This document shows positions 36,411 through 44,294 of a stretch of 64,000 nt of DNA, in pieces. Each line of letters starts with the position of its first letter. Position 1 is the stretch's first letter. Source of the stretch: Acidimicrobiales bacterium (lineage in GTDB: Bacteria; Actinomycetota; Acidimicrobiia; Acidimicrobiales; Iamiaceae); the NCBI GenBank assembly GCA_030448105.1, contig JAUJNP010000008.1, positions 40,510 to 104,509 of the forward strand, given 5' to 3'. The translations under genes and the position numbers were made by a program. The notes below the pieces were generated by a model that had not been told where the DNA came from, made no database searches, and saw nothing but the letters and a program-made list of their open reading frames with translations.

Positions 36411-37571
36411 GTGGTGGGCAGGGTGGTCGACGCGTTCCGCCGCCGCCCGCCGCTGCTCGTCGACGGCCTGCTGGCAGCCGCTGTGTTCGCGGTGCTCGTA
36501 ACCGGAGCCGTCATCACCCGCGCCAACGACGAGGGGCCGCCCCTCCGCGCCCTCGGCGTGGTGCTGCTCGCCGTCGAGGCCGTCCCCCTCATCTGGCGCC
36601 GGCGCTGGCCCGTGCCGGTGAGCGCGCTGACCGGAGCGGGGGCGGCTGGCTACGGGATGGCCGAACTTCCCGATCCGCTGTTGCACGTCGGCCTGCTCGT
36701 CGGCCTCTTCACCGTCGCCGCCCATGCCAGCCGCCGGGCCACCGTCGCCGTGGCCGTCGCCGCCGCCGGCGTCGGGCTGGTGGCGGTGGCCGGCGCCGGT
36801 GACTCCGGCCCCGACGACTACTTCGTCGGTTTCCTGCCCGGGGTCGTGGCCCTCGTGCTCGGCGACCGGCAACGGACCCGGGCGGCGTACCTAGCAGAGG
36901 TCGAGCAGCGCGCCGCCCGCCGCCAGCGGGAGCAGGAGGCCGAAGCAGCCCGGGCCGTGGCCGAGGAGCGGGCGCGGATCGCCCGCGAGATGCACGACGT
37001 GGTGGCCCACCACGTGAGCATGATCGTGGTGCAGGCCGAGGCCGGGGCGGCGACCACGCCCGGCTCCGCCGACACCTTCGAGGCCATCGGCGCGACCGGC
37101 CGGCGGGCCCTCGGTGAGCTGCGCCGGCTGCTCGGTGTGCTGCGCGACGACGAGGAGGGCTCGGCGGCCGTGGCCCCCCAGCCGGGCGTCGCCCGCCTGC
37201 ACCAGCTCCTCGCCGAGGTCCGCGCCGCCGGCCTGCCCCTGGACCTGCGGGTGGAGGGCGAGCCGCGGGACCTCAGCGACGGTGTCGACGTGTCGGCCTA
37301 CCGCATCGTGCAGGAGGCGCTCACCAACGTGGTGAAGCACGCCGGCGCCAGCCCCACCACCGTGGTGCTGCGGTACGGGCCGGAGGCGCTCGAGGTTGAG
37401 GTCAGCAACGAGGGCGGCGACCCCGGCGGGCCGCCGGCGCCCAGCCCCGCTTCCGGGCGGGGGTTGGTGGGCGTCCGCGAGCGGGTGGCCATGGTGCACG
37501 GCCACCTGCGGGCGGGAGGACGACCCGACGGGGGTTACGAGCTGGTGGCACGCCTGCCGATCGACCCGTGA
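36411..37571 (+). CDS. NarL-type two-component sensor histidine kinase
   Basis: 386 residues from GTG 36411, chosen since TACCGT is 7 nt upstream; GTG 36348 is also open. Five or six N-terminal membrane helices (about residues 10-140) are followed by a coiled segment and the HisKA_3 dimerisation motif IAREMHDVVAHHVSMIVVQA with the phosphorylated His, then ATPase motifs AYRIVQEALTNVVKHAGAS (N box) and GRGLVGVRERVAMVHG (G box). The D box is short (VEVSNEGG). Typical DesK/LiaS-like membrane kinase; signal unknown. Coupled by GTGA to the regulator. Confidence 0.88.
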   Translation: MVGRVVDAFRRRPPLLVDGLLAAAVFAVLVTGAVITRANDEGPPLRALGVVLLAVEAVPLIWRRRWPVPVSALTGAGAAGYGMAELPDPLLHVGLLVGLFTVAAHASRRATVAVAVAAAGVGLVAVAGAGDSGPDDYFVGFLPGVVALVLGDRQRTRAAYLAEVEQRAARRQREQEAEAARAVAEERARIAREMHDVVAHHVSMIVVQAEAGAATTPGSADTFEAIGATGRRALGELRRLLGVLRDDEEGSAAVAPQPGVARLHQLLAEVRAAGLPLDLRVEGEPRDLSDGVDVSAYRIVQEALTNVVKHAGASPTTVVLRYGPEALEVEVSNEGGDPGGPPAPSPASGRGLVGVRERVAMVHGHLRAGGRPDGGYELVARLPIDP

Positions 37572-38233
37572 TCCGCGTCGTGGTGGCCGACGACCAGGCC
37601 GTGGTCCGGGCCGGCTTCCACGCCATCCTCGACGCCCAGCCCGACATCGAGGTGGTGGGCGAGGCGGCGACCGGGAAGGAGGCGGTGGCCGTGGCCCGGA
37701 GCACCCGTCCCGACGTGGTGCTGATGGACGTGCGCATGCCCGAGATGGACGGGCTGGAGGCGACCCGCCGCCTCGCCGGGTCGGGGGTGGCCGCCCCCGT
37801 GGCCGTTCTGATCCTCACCACCTTCGACCTCGACGACTACGTGTACGAGGCGTTGCGGGCCGGGGCCAGCGGGTTCCTCCTGAAAGACGTCTCCCGCGAT
37901 GAGCTGGCGGCGGCCATCCGGGTCGTCGCCGCCGGCGAGGCGCTGCTGGCACCGGCCGTCACCCGCCGGCTGGTGGAGGAGTTCGCCCGGAGGCCGGCGG
38001 CCGATCGGCGCCTGGCGGGGGCGCTCGAGCGGCTCACCCCTCGGGAGCGGGAGGTGCTCGAGCTGGTGGCGCGCGGGCGGACCAACTCGGAGGTGGCGGC
38101 CGAGCTGTACCTGGGGGAGGCGACGGTCAAGACCCACCTGGCCCACCTGCTCACCAAGCTCGACCTCCGCGACCGGGTGCAGGCCGTGATCTTCGCCTAC
38201 GAGGCGGGCGTCATCCGCCCCGGCGGGCCCTGA
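37568..38233 (+). CDS. NarL/LuxR-family response regulator
   Basis: 221 residues. The receiver has VVVADDQAVVRAGF, the phospho-Asp in VVLMDVRMPEMDGLEA, TTFDLDDYVYEALRAGASGF and the Lys in GFLLKDVSRDEL. The C-terminal helix-turn-helix LTPREREVLELVARGRTNSE continuing VAAELYLGEATVKTHLAHLL is complete. GTG 37568 overlaps the kinase stop, so the two are a cognate pair translated together. Confidence 0.92.
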   Translation: MIRVVVADDQAVVRAGFHAILDAQPDIEVVGEAATGKEAVAVARSTRPDVVLMDVRMPEMDGLEATRRLAGSGVAAPVAVLILTTFDLDDYVYEALRAGASGFLLKDVSRDELAAAIRVVAAGEALLAPAVTRRLVEEFARRPAADRRLAGALERLTPREREVLELVARGRTNSEVAAELYLGEATVKTHLAHLLTKLDLRDRVQAVIFAYEAGVIRPGGP

Positions 38234-38316
38234 GCCATGGTCGTGATCGCCGCGCCCACGGTGAGGATGGCGCTGCCCGGGAGCCGAGCGCACCGTCGGC
38301 GCCGTACGATGAGGCG

Positions 38317-38745
38317 GTGCACGTCACCGCAACCGACCGGGTCGAAGCGGTGATCGAGCGGGTGAAGCAGCTGCGCGGCGGCACGCTGACCATCACCATC
38401 GGTACCGGGTGCTGCGAGTCGACCGCCCCGTTCCTCTACGAGGACTTCTGGCCGGGCCCTGACCAGGAGCAGGTCGGCGCGGTGGCGGGGGTGGCCGTGT
38501 TCGCGCCCGCCTACCTCCGCACCAGCTACCCGGGCGACGAAGGGGTGGTCCTCGACGTCATCGACGAGCTGGGCGAGTCGCTCTCGGTCGAGACCGAGCT
38601 GGGGGTGCGACTGGTGCTGCGGGGCGCCGGCTTCGACTCCAGCATCGAGGCGCAGGCCTGCGCCGTCCCGGCCGCAGCGCCGGCGGCACCGAGGGCCGTG
38701 GTGGGCGAGCCGCCCGAGGCCCTGCGCCGGGCCCGGATACGCTGA
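38317..38745 (+). CDS. DUF779 family protein
   Basis: 142 residues from GTG 38317, with TACGAT 6 nt upstream. TIGTGCCESTAPFLY is the DUF779 hallmark with adjacent cysteines, followed by the conserved GVAVFAPAYLR and VIDELGESLSVETELG. Proteins of this family are often encoded next to NAD-dependent aldehyde dehydrogenases (exaC/acoD) and may assist them; the mechanism is unknown. Here the aldehyde dehydrogenase is 3.6 kb upstream. The C-terminal tail is Ala/Pro-rich. Confidence 0.82.
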   Translation: MHVTATDRVEAVIERVKQLRGGTLTITIGTGCCESTAPFLYEDFWPGPDQEQVGAVAGVAVFAPAYLRTSYPGDEGVVLDVIDELGESLSVETELGVRLVLRGAGFDSSIEAQACAVPAAAPAAPRAVVGEPPEALRRARIR

Positions 38746-38752
38746 GGCCCGG

Positions 38753-39460
38753 ATGCGAACGGTCCTGGTCCGGCTGGTGGTGGCGGGGCTCCTCCTGGCC
38801 GCCCTGGTCGCGTGCCAGCCCGACCCCACCGGCGGGGCCCGGCCGCCGGCCCCCGGCGACCCCGCTCCCGCCTTCGGGTCGTCGGTGCGGGCCGCCACCC
38901 GGGAAGACGTCGCCCTGTCCTGGCGATCGGGCTGCCCGCTGCACTGGAGCGAGCTGCGGGTGCTCACGGTGGCGTACTGGGGCTACGACGGCGCCCGCCA
39001 CACCGGCCCCCTGGTCGTGCACCGCAACGCCACCGCCGCCCTCACGGGCGTGTTCGAGCACCTCTACGGCCAGCGCTTCCAGATCGAGCGCATCCGCCGG
39101 GTCGACGACTACGGCGCCGACGACGACCGGTCGATGGCGGCCAACAACACCTCGGCGTTCAACTGCCGGGCCGTCACCGGCGGCTCGAAGTGGTCGAAGC
39201 ACGCCTGGGGCCTGGCCATCGACATCAACCCCATGCAGAACCCCTACGTGTCGAACGGCTACTACGACCCGCCCGGCAGCGAGCGGTGGGCCAACCGCAG
39301 CCAGGTGGTGCCGGGCATGGTCGTGCAAGGCGGCCCCGTGGTCGGCGCCTTCGACTACGTGGGATGGGCGTGGGGCGGACGGTGGGGTTCGCCGGTCGAC
39401 TACCAGCACTTCGAGGTGAAGAGCTGCCCTTCGAGCACCACCGCCTGCCGGCGGTACTGA
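38753..39460 (+). CDS. M15-family D-Ala-D-Ala carboxypeptidase-like lipoprotein
   Basis: 235 residues. The signal peptide VLVRLVVAGLLLAALVAC ends at a lipobox cysteine near residue 21. The zinc-peptidase part has SAFNCRAVTGGSKWSKHAWG and LAIDINPMQNPY (ligands His and Asp) and ends with DYQHFEV with the last zinc His, the pattern of the VanY-like M15 group that trims peptidoglycan stem peptides. Thus a lipid-anchored cell-wall enzyme. ATG 38753 lies 7 bp after the DUF779 stop. Convergent with mrp. Confidence 0.82.
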   Translation: MRTVLVRLVVAGLLLAALVACQPDPTGGARPPAPGDPAPAFGSSVRAATREDVALSWRSGCPLHWSELRVLTVAYWGYDGARHTGPLVVHRNATAALTGVFEHLYGQRFQIERIRRVDDYGADDDRSMAANNTSAFNCRAVTGGSKWSKHAWGLAIDINPMQNPYVSNGYYDPPGSERWANRSQVVPGMVVQGGPVVGAFDYVGWAWGGRWGSPVDYQHFEVKSCPSSTTACRRY

Positions 39461-39479
39461 CCGGCCGACGCTCAGGCGC

Positions 39480-40655
39480 TCAGGCGTCGAGGGCGGCCAT
39501 GGCCGCCTCGAGCATGCGGGCGCTGCACCCGGCCATCTCGGGGGGCGGCACCGCCTCGGACACCACCCGGGCGGCGATGGCCCGGAAGGCCTCGGCCGCC
39601 GGTCCCGACCCCAGGGCCACGGGTTGGCCCACGTCGCCCCCTTCGGACACGGCCGGCTCCAGGGGCACCTGGCCCAGCAGTGGCACGCCCGCCTCGGCGG
39701 CCAGGGTCGCCCCGCCGCCCTCGCCGAAGAGGGCGTAGCTGGTGCCGTGCTCGCAGGTGAAGGCGCTCATGTTCTCGATCACGCCCGCCACCCGCAGGTA
39801 GCTCTTGCGGGCCATCGACACCGCCCGCACCGCCACCTTCTGCGCGCCCACCGCCGGGGTGGTCACCACTATCACCTCGGCGCGAGGCAGGAGCTTGGCC
39901 ACGCCCATGGCCACGTCGCCGGTGCCGGGGGGCATGTCGATGAGCAGGTAGTCGAGGTCGTCGCCCCACTCGACGTCCTGCAGGAAGTGCTGCACGCCCC
40001 GGTTGAGCATGAGCCCGCGCCACATGAGGGCGGTCTGCTCGTCCTCGACGAGGAAGCCCATCGACACGATCCGCAGGACGCCGTCGCCCACCACCCGCTC
40101 GTGGGGCACCATCAGCTTGCGGCCGTCACGCTCCACGCCGGCTAGCCGGCCGGACACCCCGAGCATGCGCGGCACCGAGTAGCCCCACACGTCGGCGTCG
40201 AGCACCCCGACCCGCAGCCCGCGGGCGGCGATGGCGGCGGCCAGGTTGACCGTGACCGACGACTTGCCGACCCCGCCCTTGCCCGAGGCCACCATCACCA
40301 CCCGGGTGGTGGGCCCGATGGCCGTCTTCTCGTCCCGCTGGGAGACGTTCCAGCGGGCCTTGGCCATGGCGCCGGACTTCTCCTCCTGGGTCATCTCGGT
40401 CCACTCGAGGCGGACGGCGCTGACGCCGGGAGCCGAGCCCACCCGGGTGCGGATGTCCTTCTGGATCTGCGCCCGCAGTGGGCACCCGCTGGTGGTGAGG
40501 GCGATGGTGACCACCACCTCGCCGTCGGGGTGCACCTCGGCCGAGCGCACCATGCCGAGCTCGACCACGTCGCTGCCCAGCTCCGGGTCGACCACGCCGC
40601 GCAGCAGGCCGAGGACGTCGTCGACGCTGGGCAGGGCAGGAGCGGGGGCGACCAC
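39480..40655 (-). CDS. mrp: Mrp/NBP35-family iron-sulfur carrier ATPase
   Basis: 391 residues from GTG 40655. A DUF59/MIP18 domain (residues about 10-90, with VVDPELGSDVVELGMV and TSGCPL) precedes the P-loop domain with VMVASGKGGVGKSSVTVNLA, VGVLDADVWGYSVPRMLG and LLIDMPPGTGDVAMGV. Such proteins bind and hand over [4Fe-4S] clusters. The CxxC that binds the cluster in canonical ApbC is not evident. TAGAAT lies 6 nt upstream; divergent from the SufR-like gene, with 39 bp between starts. Confidence 0.9.
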   Translation of the reverse strand: MVAPAPALPSVDDVLGLLRGVVDPELGSDVVELGMVRSAEVHPDGEVVVTIALTTSGCPLRAQIQKDIRTRVGSAPGVSAVRLEWTEMTQEEKSGAMAKARWNVSQRDEKTAIGPTTRVVMVASGKGGVGKSSVTVNLAAAIAARGLRVGVLDADVWGYSVPRMLGVSGRLAGVERDGRKLMVPHERVVGDGVLRIVSMGFLVEDEQTALMWRGLMLNRGVQHFLQDVEWGDDLDYLLIDMPPGTGDVAMGVAKLLPRAEVIVVTTPAVGAQKVAVRAVSMARKSYLRVAGVIENMSAFTCEHGTSYALFGEGGGATLAAEAGVPLLGQVPLEPAVSEGGDVGQPVALGSGPAAEAFRAIAARVVSEAVPPPEMAGCSARMLEAAMAALDA

Positions 40656-40694
40656 GCCCGGATTCTACCGGGCGTCGCCGTGTAATCTCTCGCC

Positions 40695-41432
40695 GTGGAC
40701 GTCGCCCGGGACCAGCCGTCGCCCGACGGGCCGGACCGGCTCGACATCCTCAAGGCCCTCGGGGACAACACCCGCTACGCCATCTACCTGGAGCTGGCCC
40801 GCTCACCGGTGCCCCTGGGCACGGCCGAGATCGCCGACACCCTCGCGCTGCACCCCAACACGGTGCGCCCCCACCTCGAGCGCATGCGGGAGGTGGGCCT
40901 GCTCGTGGTGGCAGCCGCACCCGGCGGTGGTCCCGGCCGTCCCCAGCACCGCTACTCCCTCGCCTCCGACGCTCCCGGGCTGGGCCTGGAGCCGCGCTCG
41001 TTCCCGGTGCTGGCCCGCATGCTGTTGACCCTGGCCGGCGCCTCGGGCATGGGCAGCACCGAGGCGGTCGAGGCCGGCCGCGACCAGGGCCGAGCCGATG
41101 GCGCCCGCTGGGGCGGGCGCTCCTGCCTCAGCGCCGTCACCGCCCGCCTGGCCGACCTCGGGTTCGACCCGGCGGTGGTGGTGGACGGCGACAACGCCAC
41201 GGTGGCCTTCACCCACGGCCCGTTCCGGGAGCTGGCCGAGGCCCGGCCCGACCTGATCTGTGGCCTGCACCGCGGGCTCGTGGAGGGCCTGGCCGACGAG
41301 GTGGGCGGGGGCGAGGTCACCGACTTCGGCTCGCTCGTGGATCGCGACCCGTGCCGGGTCGAGCTGCGCCTCGACGCCCCCGAAGACGTGCCCGACGGCG
41401 CGGCCGAGCCGGTCCCGACCGGCTCCGGGTAG
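40695..41432 (+). CDS. SufR-like (ArsR-superfamily) transcriptional regulator of Fe-S genes
   Basis: 245 residues from GTG 40695; TAATCT 6 nt upstream makes it leaderless. A winged helix (ILKALGDNTRYAIYLEL, then LHPNTVRPHLERMREVGLL) is followed by a sensor domain with GPFRELAEARPDLICGLHRG. In SufR proteins this stretch begins with a cluster-ligating Cys; here that place is Gly175, whereas Cys189 and Cys220 remain and Cys144 is extra. It may sense Fe-S clusters in a modified way or have lost sensing. Its neighbours mrp and an ErpA-like gene support the assignment. The stop codon lies in the 32-bp tandem repeat. Confidence 0.72.
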   Translation: MDVARDQPSPDGPDRLDILKALGDNTRYAIYLELARSPVPLGTAEIADTLALHPNTVRPHLERMREVGLLVVAAAPGGGPGRPQHRYSLASDAPGLGLEPRSFPVLARMLLTLAGASGMGSTEAVEAGRDQGRADGARWGGRSCLSAVTARLADLGFDPAVVVDGDNATVAFTHGPFRELAEARPDLICGLHRGLVEGLADEVGGGEVTDFGSLVDRDPCRVELRLDAPEDVPDGAAEPVPTGSG

Positions 41433-41501
41433 CACGCGAGCCGGTCCCGACCGGCTCCCGGTAGCACGCGAGCCGGTCCCGGCCGGCTCCCGGTAGCATG
41501 G
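41406..41501 (+). repeat. Three tandem 32-bp repeats with internal palindrome
   Basis: Units at 41406-41437, 41438-41469 and 41470-41501 each read GAGCCGGTCCCG, ACCGGCTCC or GGCCGGCTCC, then GGTAGCAC or GGTAGCAT. The first includes the stop codon of the SufR-like gene. GAGCCGGTC and GACCGGCTC form a stem in the first two. The third ends with TAGCAT (41494-41499), a possible -10 for the downstream erpA-like gene. Confidence 0.9.
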
Positions 41502-41547
41502 CCGGGCGCCGCCCCGGCGGTCACCCGCACCTCAGGAGGAACCGCCC

Positions 41548-41868
41548 GTGATCACCGTCACCGACACCGCCGCTTCCAAGGTGAAGGAGCTCATCACCGC
41601 CGAGGGCGACGAGTCCCTTGCCCTCCGGGTCGCGGTGCGCCCCGGCGGCTGCTCTGGCTTCAGCTACGAGATGTTCTTCGACAGCGACGTCGCCTCCGAC
41701 GACCTGCTCGAGGAGGTCGAAGGCGTGCGCGTGGTCGTCGACCCCTCCAGCGCCCAGCTCCTCAATGGCGCCACCCTCGACTACAAGGACGGCCTCCAGC
41801 AGGCCGGCTTCTCCATCAACAACCCCAACGCCCAGCGCACCTGCGGCTGCGGCCAGAGCTTCTCCTGA
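41548..41868 (+). CDS. erpA: ErpA/IscA-type iron-sulfur cluster insertion protein
   Basis: 106 residues. It carries Fe-S clusters to apoproteins. The three conserved cysteines are in RPGGCSGFSYEM and in the C-terminal RTCGCGQSF (CxC), and VDPSSAQLLNGATLDY lies between. GTG 41548 is preceded by CAGGAGGA, a strong ribosome-binding site, in contrast to the leaderless regulator upstream. Position behind a SufR-like gene and near mrp makes a small Fe-S module. Confidence 0.93.
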   Translation: MITVTDTAASKVKELITAEGDESLALRVAVRPGGCSGFSYEMFFDSDVASDDLLEEVEGVRVVVDPSSAQLLNGATLDYKDGLQQAGFSINNPNAQRTCGCGQSFS

Positions 41869-41887
41869 GCCGCCGCCGGCGGCCGGT

Positions 41888-43315
41888 TCAGCCGGAGCGG
41901 CTGGGCACCTCCTCGGAGGAGCGCACCACCACCACCACCTGAAGGTCGGCGTCGAGCTCGTCGAGCAGCCGGCGCAGCGCCTTGCGCCGCTTGCGGCCGA
42001 GGTCGGTGAACGGCTCGACCAGCACGAGCGGCGCGTCGTCGAGGTCCTGTTCGTCGGGCGTGGCCGCTCGTAGGCCCTCCAGGTCGTCCTCGCCCAGCGC
42101 GTCGGCGAGGTCGGCGCGGGCCCGGACCCGCTCGGCCGCCGCCTGGGCGTCGATCAGGCGCTCCTCGGCCTCGACGCGGTCCGACGAGCGGTCGGCCAGG
42201 TCGGCCAGGGCGGCGGCCACCGCCGCCTCGTCGGGCTCGGGCGCACGCCATCCCAGCTCGGCCCACGCGTCGTCCCATCGAGCCCGGGCGGCGCCCGCGC
42301 AGGTCGCCGCCGCGCGGACGGCGGGGGCGGCCGCCACCAGGTCGGTCACCCGATCGTCGTCTCCCGGATCGGGCCAGGCCAGGAGCGCCTCGGCCTGACG
42401 GGGATCGGCGTCGGGACCGGCCCGCTCGTGCCACGCGGCGCGTGCGGCGGCGACGCGGGCTTGGGCCTCGGCCTGGTGGCCCGGTCCCTGCTCCTCGGCC
42501 GCCTCCACGATGACGACCGTGGCGGCCGGGGCCCCAGGGACGGCGGCCGCCATCGGGCCGGCCTTGATGGTGCGTCGCACCACCGAGGCCAACAGGACCG
42601 CCACCAGCACCGGCACGGCGGCGGCCGCCGGCGGGAGCCGGAGGATGAGCACCACGCAGGCCAGGCAGAGGCCCAGCGACAGGACTCCGAGAGGCAGCAG
42701 GACCGAGCCGTCGGACCGGTCCACTCCGTCCGGGTCGGGCTCGACCGGCGCCGCCATCGTCGGGGTCGGGGCTGGGGTCGGCGGCGGGGTCGGGGCCTGG
42801 CGGGCGTCGGCCTCGGCCGCCTCGGCCTCCTCCACGGCGGCGGCGAGACGTCTTAGGTCGGCGGCGTCGGCTTCGTGGGCGGATCGGCCGAGCTGGCCGG
42901 AGATTTGACGGTGCACCCCCTGGCGGGTGCCATCCAGCACCGCCGCGAAGGCGGCCACCTCTCGTCCCAGCGACCGGAGACGCTCGGCGTCGGCCGGCTC
43001 GGGGGGGCGGCGGGCGCAGCGCTGTCGCAGCTCCGGCAGCTGGTCCACCAGCGCGGCGTCGGCCACCGGGTCGGCGGCGGGGTCGATGCGGGCGGCGAGC
43101 GCCTCCAGCCGACCAAGACGCTCGCGGGCGACGCGGGCCTCGTGCAGGCGAGCCCGTTGCGCCACCACCGCCTCCGCCAGCGCCGGGTTGTCGACCACCA
43201 CCGCGCCCAGGCGTCCAGCCACGATCTTGGCGGCTGAGCGGGGATCGGGGTGGACCACCAAGTGGACCCCGGGGCCAGGATCGGCGACGTCCCCGCTGTC
43301 TGTGTGGTCGGCCAC
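41888..43315 (-). CDS. Unrecognised coiled-coil membrane protein with degenerate ATPase-like C-terminus
   Basis: 475 residues. An N-terminal globular part (VHLVVHPDPRSAAKIVAGRL) and a coiled coil (about 50-180) lead to a Pro/Thr-rich linker, two transmembrane helices (about 208-258) and a second charged coiled coil (about 280-420). The end, APLVLVEPFTDLGRKRRKAL then LLDELDADLQVVVVV, looks like Walker B and D-loop of SMC/ABC ATPases with Asp replaced (VEP for DEP), and no Walker A is seen. I know no matching family. GTG start with GGAGG 9 nt upstream; 26 bp after the thioredoxin-like lipoprotein gene, likely one operon. Confidence 0.6.
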   Translation of the reverse strand: MADHTDSGDVADPGPGVHLVVHPDPRSAAKIVAGRLGAVVVDNPALAEAVVAQRARLHEARVARERLGRLEALAARIDPAADPVADAALVDQLPELRQRCARRPPEPADAERLRSLGREVAAFAAVLDGTRQGVHRQISGQLGRSAHEADAADLRRLAAAVEEAEAAEADARQAPTPPPTPAPTPTMAAPVEPDPDGVDRSDGSVLLPLGVLSLGLCLACVVLILRLPPAAAAVPVLVAVLLASVVRRTIKAGPMAAAVPGAPAATVVIVEAAEEQGPGHQAEAQARVAAARAAWHERAGPDADPRQAEALLAWPDPGDDDRVTDLVAAAPAVRAAATCAGAARARWDDAWAELGWRAPEPDEAAVAAALADLADRSSDRVEAEERLIDAQAAAERVRARADLADALGEDDLEGLRAATPDEQDLDDAPLVLVEPFTDLGRKRRKALRRLLDELDADLQVVVVVRSSEEVPSRSG

Positions 43316-43341
43316 CGCGAACCGCCTCCCGCCGTGAGCTG

Positions 43342-44271
43342 TCAGGCGACGAGCTCCTCCAGCGACCGGCGAAGTTCTACCTCATCGAAGATCACGTCGA
43401 CCCGGCGACGGATCCGGCCGTCGCCGCCCACGAGGAAGAGGCAGGGCTCGAAGGTCAGGTTCAGCGCCCGCATGATCGGCGCGGGCGTGGCCGAGGTGCC
43501 CTTCTGCTCGACCTCACGGGCATTGCGGAACACCTCGGCGTGGAGGAAGGCGACGCGGTCGGCGAAGTCGTCCCGCTGGCCGAGCAGCACGTCGAGCACC
43601 GGCCCGCAGATGGCCGTCTGGCAGTAGGCCGGCGTGGAGATGAGGAGGGCGACCGGACGGGAGGCCGCCAGCGCCGCCCGGAGGCTCTCACCGTGGAGGG
43701 GGCAGGCCGGCTGGCGGGTGCAGATCGGGTCGACCCCGCCCGCGTCCGCGGTGGTGGGGGTGTCGACCACGGGCATGGCGTCGCCGGTGCCGGGGACTTC
43801 GACGGCGCCGGCGGGCGAGACCTCGAAGGCGGCTTCGATGCGCTCGCCGGCGACGGTGGTGGTCACGCCGTAGGTGCCGGCCTCGGCGACGGTGAACCGG
43901 ACGGGGTAGTACGCGCGGGGTAGCCCGGCGTCGTGGCGGTCCACCTTGAACGGATCGCCGACCGGCCGCCCGGCGCCGTCGACCACGGTGAAGGTGAGGT
44001 GGGCGGGACCGTCCTTGACCAGTGCGCCCTCGGCGTCGCCGAGCCCGAACGGGGCCCGCTGCGGCCGGCCGGGCACGAGCGTGGAACGGCCGTCGAAGAA
44101 GGCCAGCAGGGAGTGCTCCGAGCCGGTGGCGCCGCCGCCGCCGTTGCTGTCGTCGTCGCCGGCCCGTGGGCCGCGGTCACCACCGTCGCCGCCGCACGCC
44201 GCCAGGACGACGGCCCCGGCGCCCCCGAGGAGCACCGACCGTCGGCTGATCGCACGCGGGGTCGGCGCCAT
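43342..44271 (-). CDS. Exported thioredoxin-fold lipoprotein with Tat-type signal
   Basis: 309 residues. SRRSVLLGGAGAVVLAAC is a twin-arginine signal ending in a lipobox cysteine (about residue 26), followed by a Gly/Asp-rich spacer, an Ig-like part (about 55-150) and a thioredoxin-like domain with SRPVALLISTPAYCQTAICG (C-X4-C) and EPCLFLVGGDGRIRRR. C-X4-C is longer than the usual CXXC, as in Sco/peroxiredoxin-like proteins. A role in redox or metal handling at the membrane is inference. TAGGTT is 6 nt upstream; divergent from the xanthine-dehydrogenase-like gene. Confidence 0.8.
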   Translation of the reverse strand: MAPTPRAISRRSVLLGGAGAVVLAACGGDGGDRGPRAGDDDSNGGGGATGSEHSLLAFFDGRSTLVPGRPQRAPFGLGDAEGALVKDGPAHLTFTVVDGAGRPVGDPFKVDRHDAGLPRAYYPVRFTVAEAGTYGVTTTVAGERIEAAFEVSPAGAVEVPGTGDAMPVVDTPTTADAGGVDPICTRQPACPLHGESLRAALAASRPVALLISTPAYCQTAICGPVLDVLLGQRDDFADRVAFLHAEVFRNAREVEQKGTSATPAPIMRALNLTFEPCLFLVGGDGRIRRRVDVIFDEVELRRSLEELVA

Positions 44272-44294
44272 GCAGCGAACCTATCCTCCGACCG

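Noticed and set aside
41406-41501. CRISPR array
   Set aside because: The three 32-bp units are head to tail with no unique spacers, and no cas genes are present.
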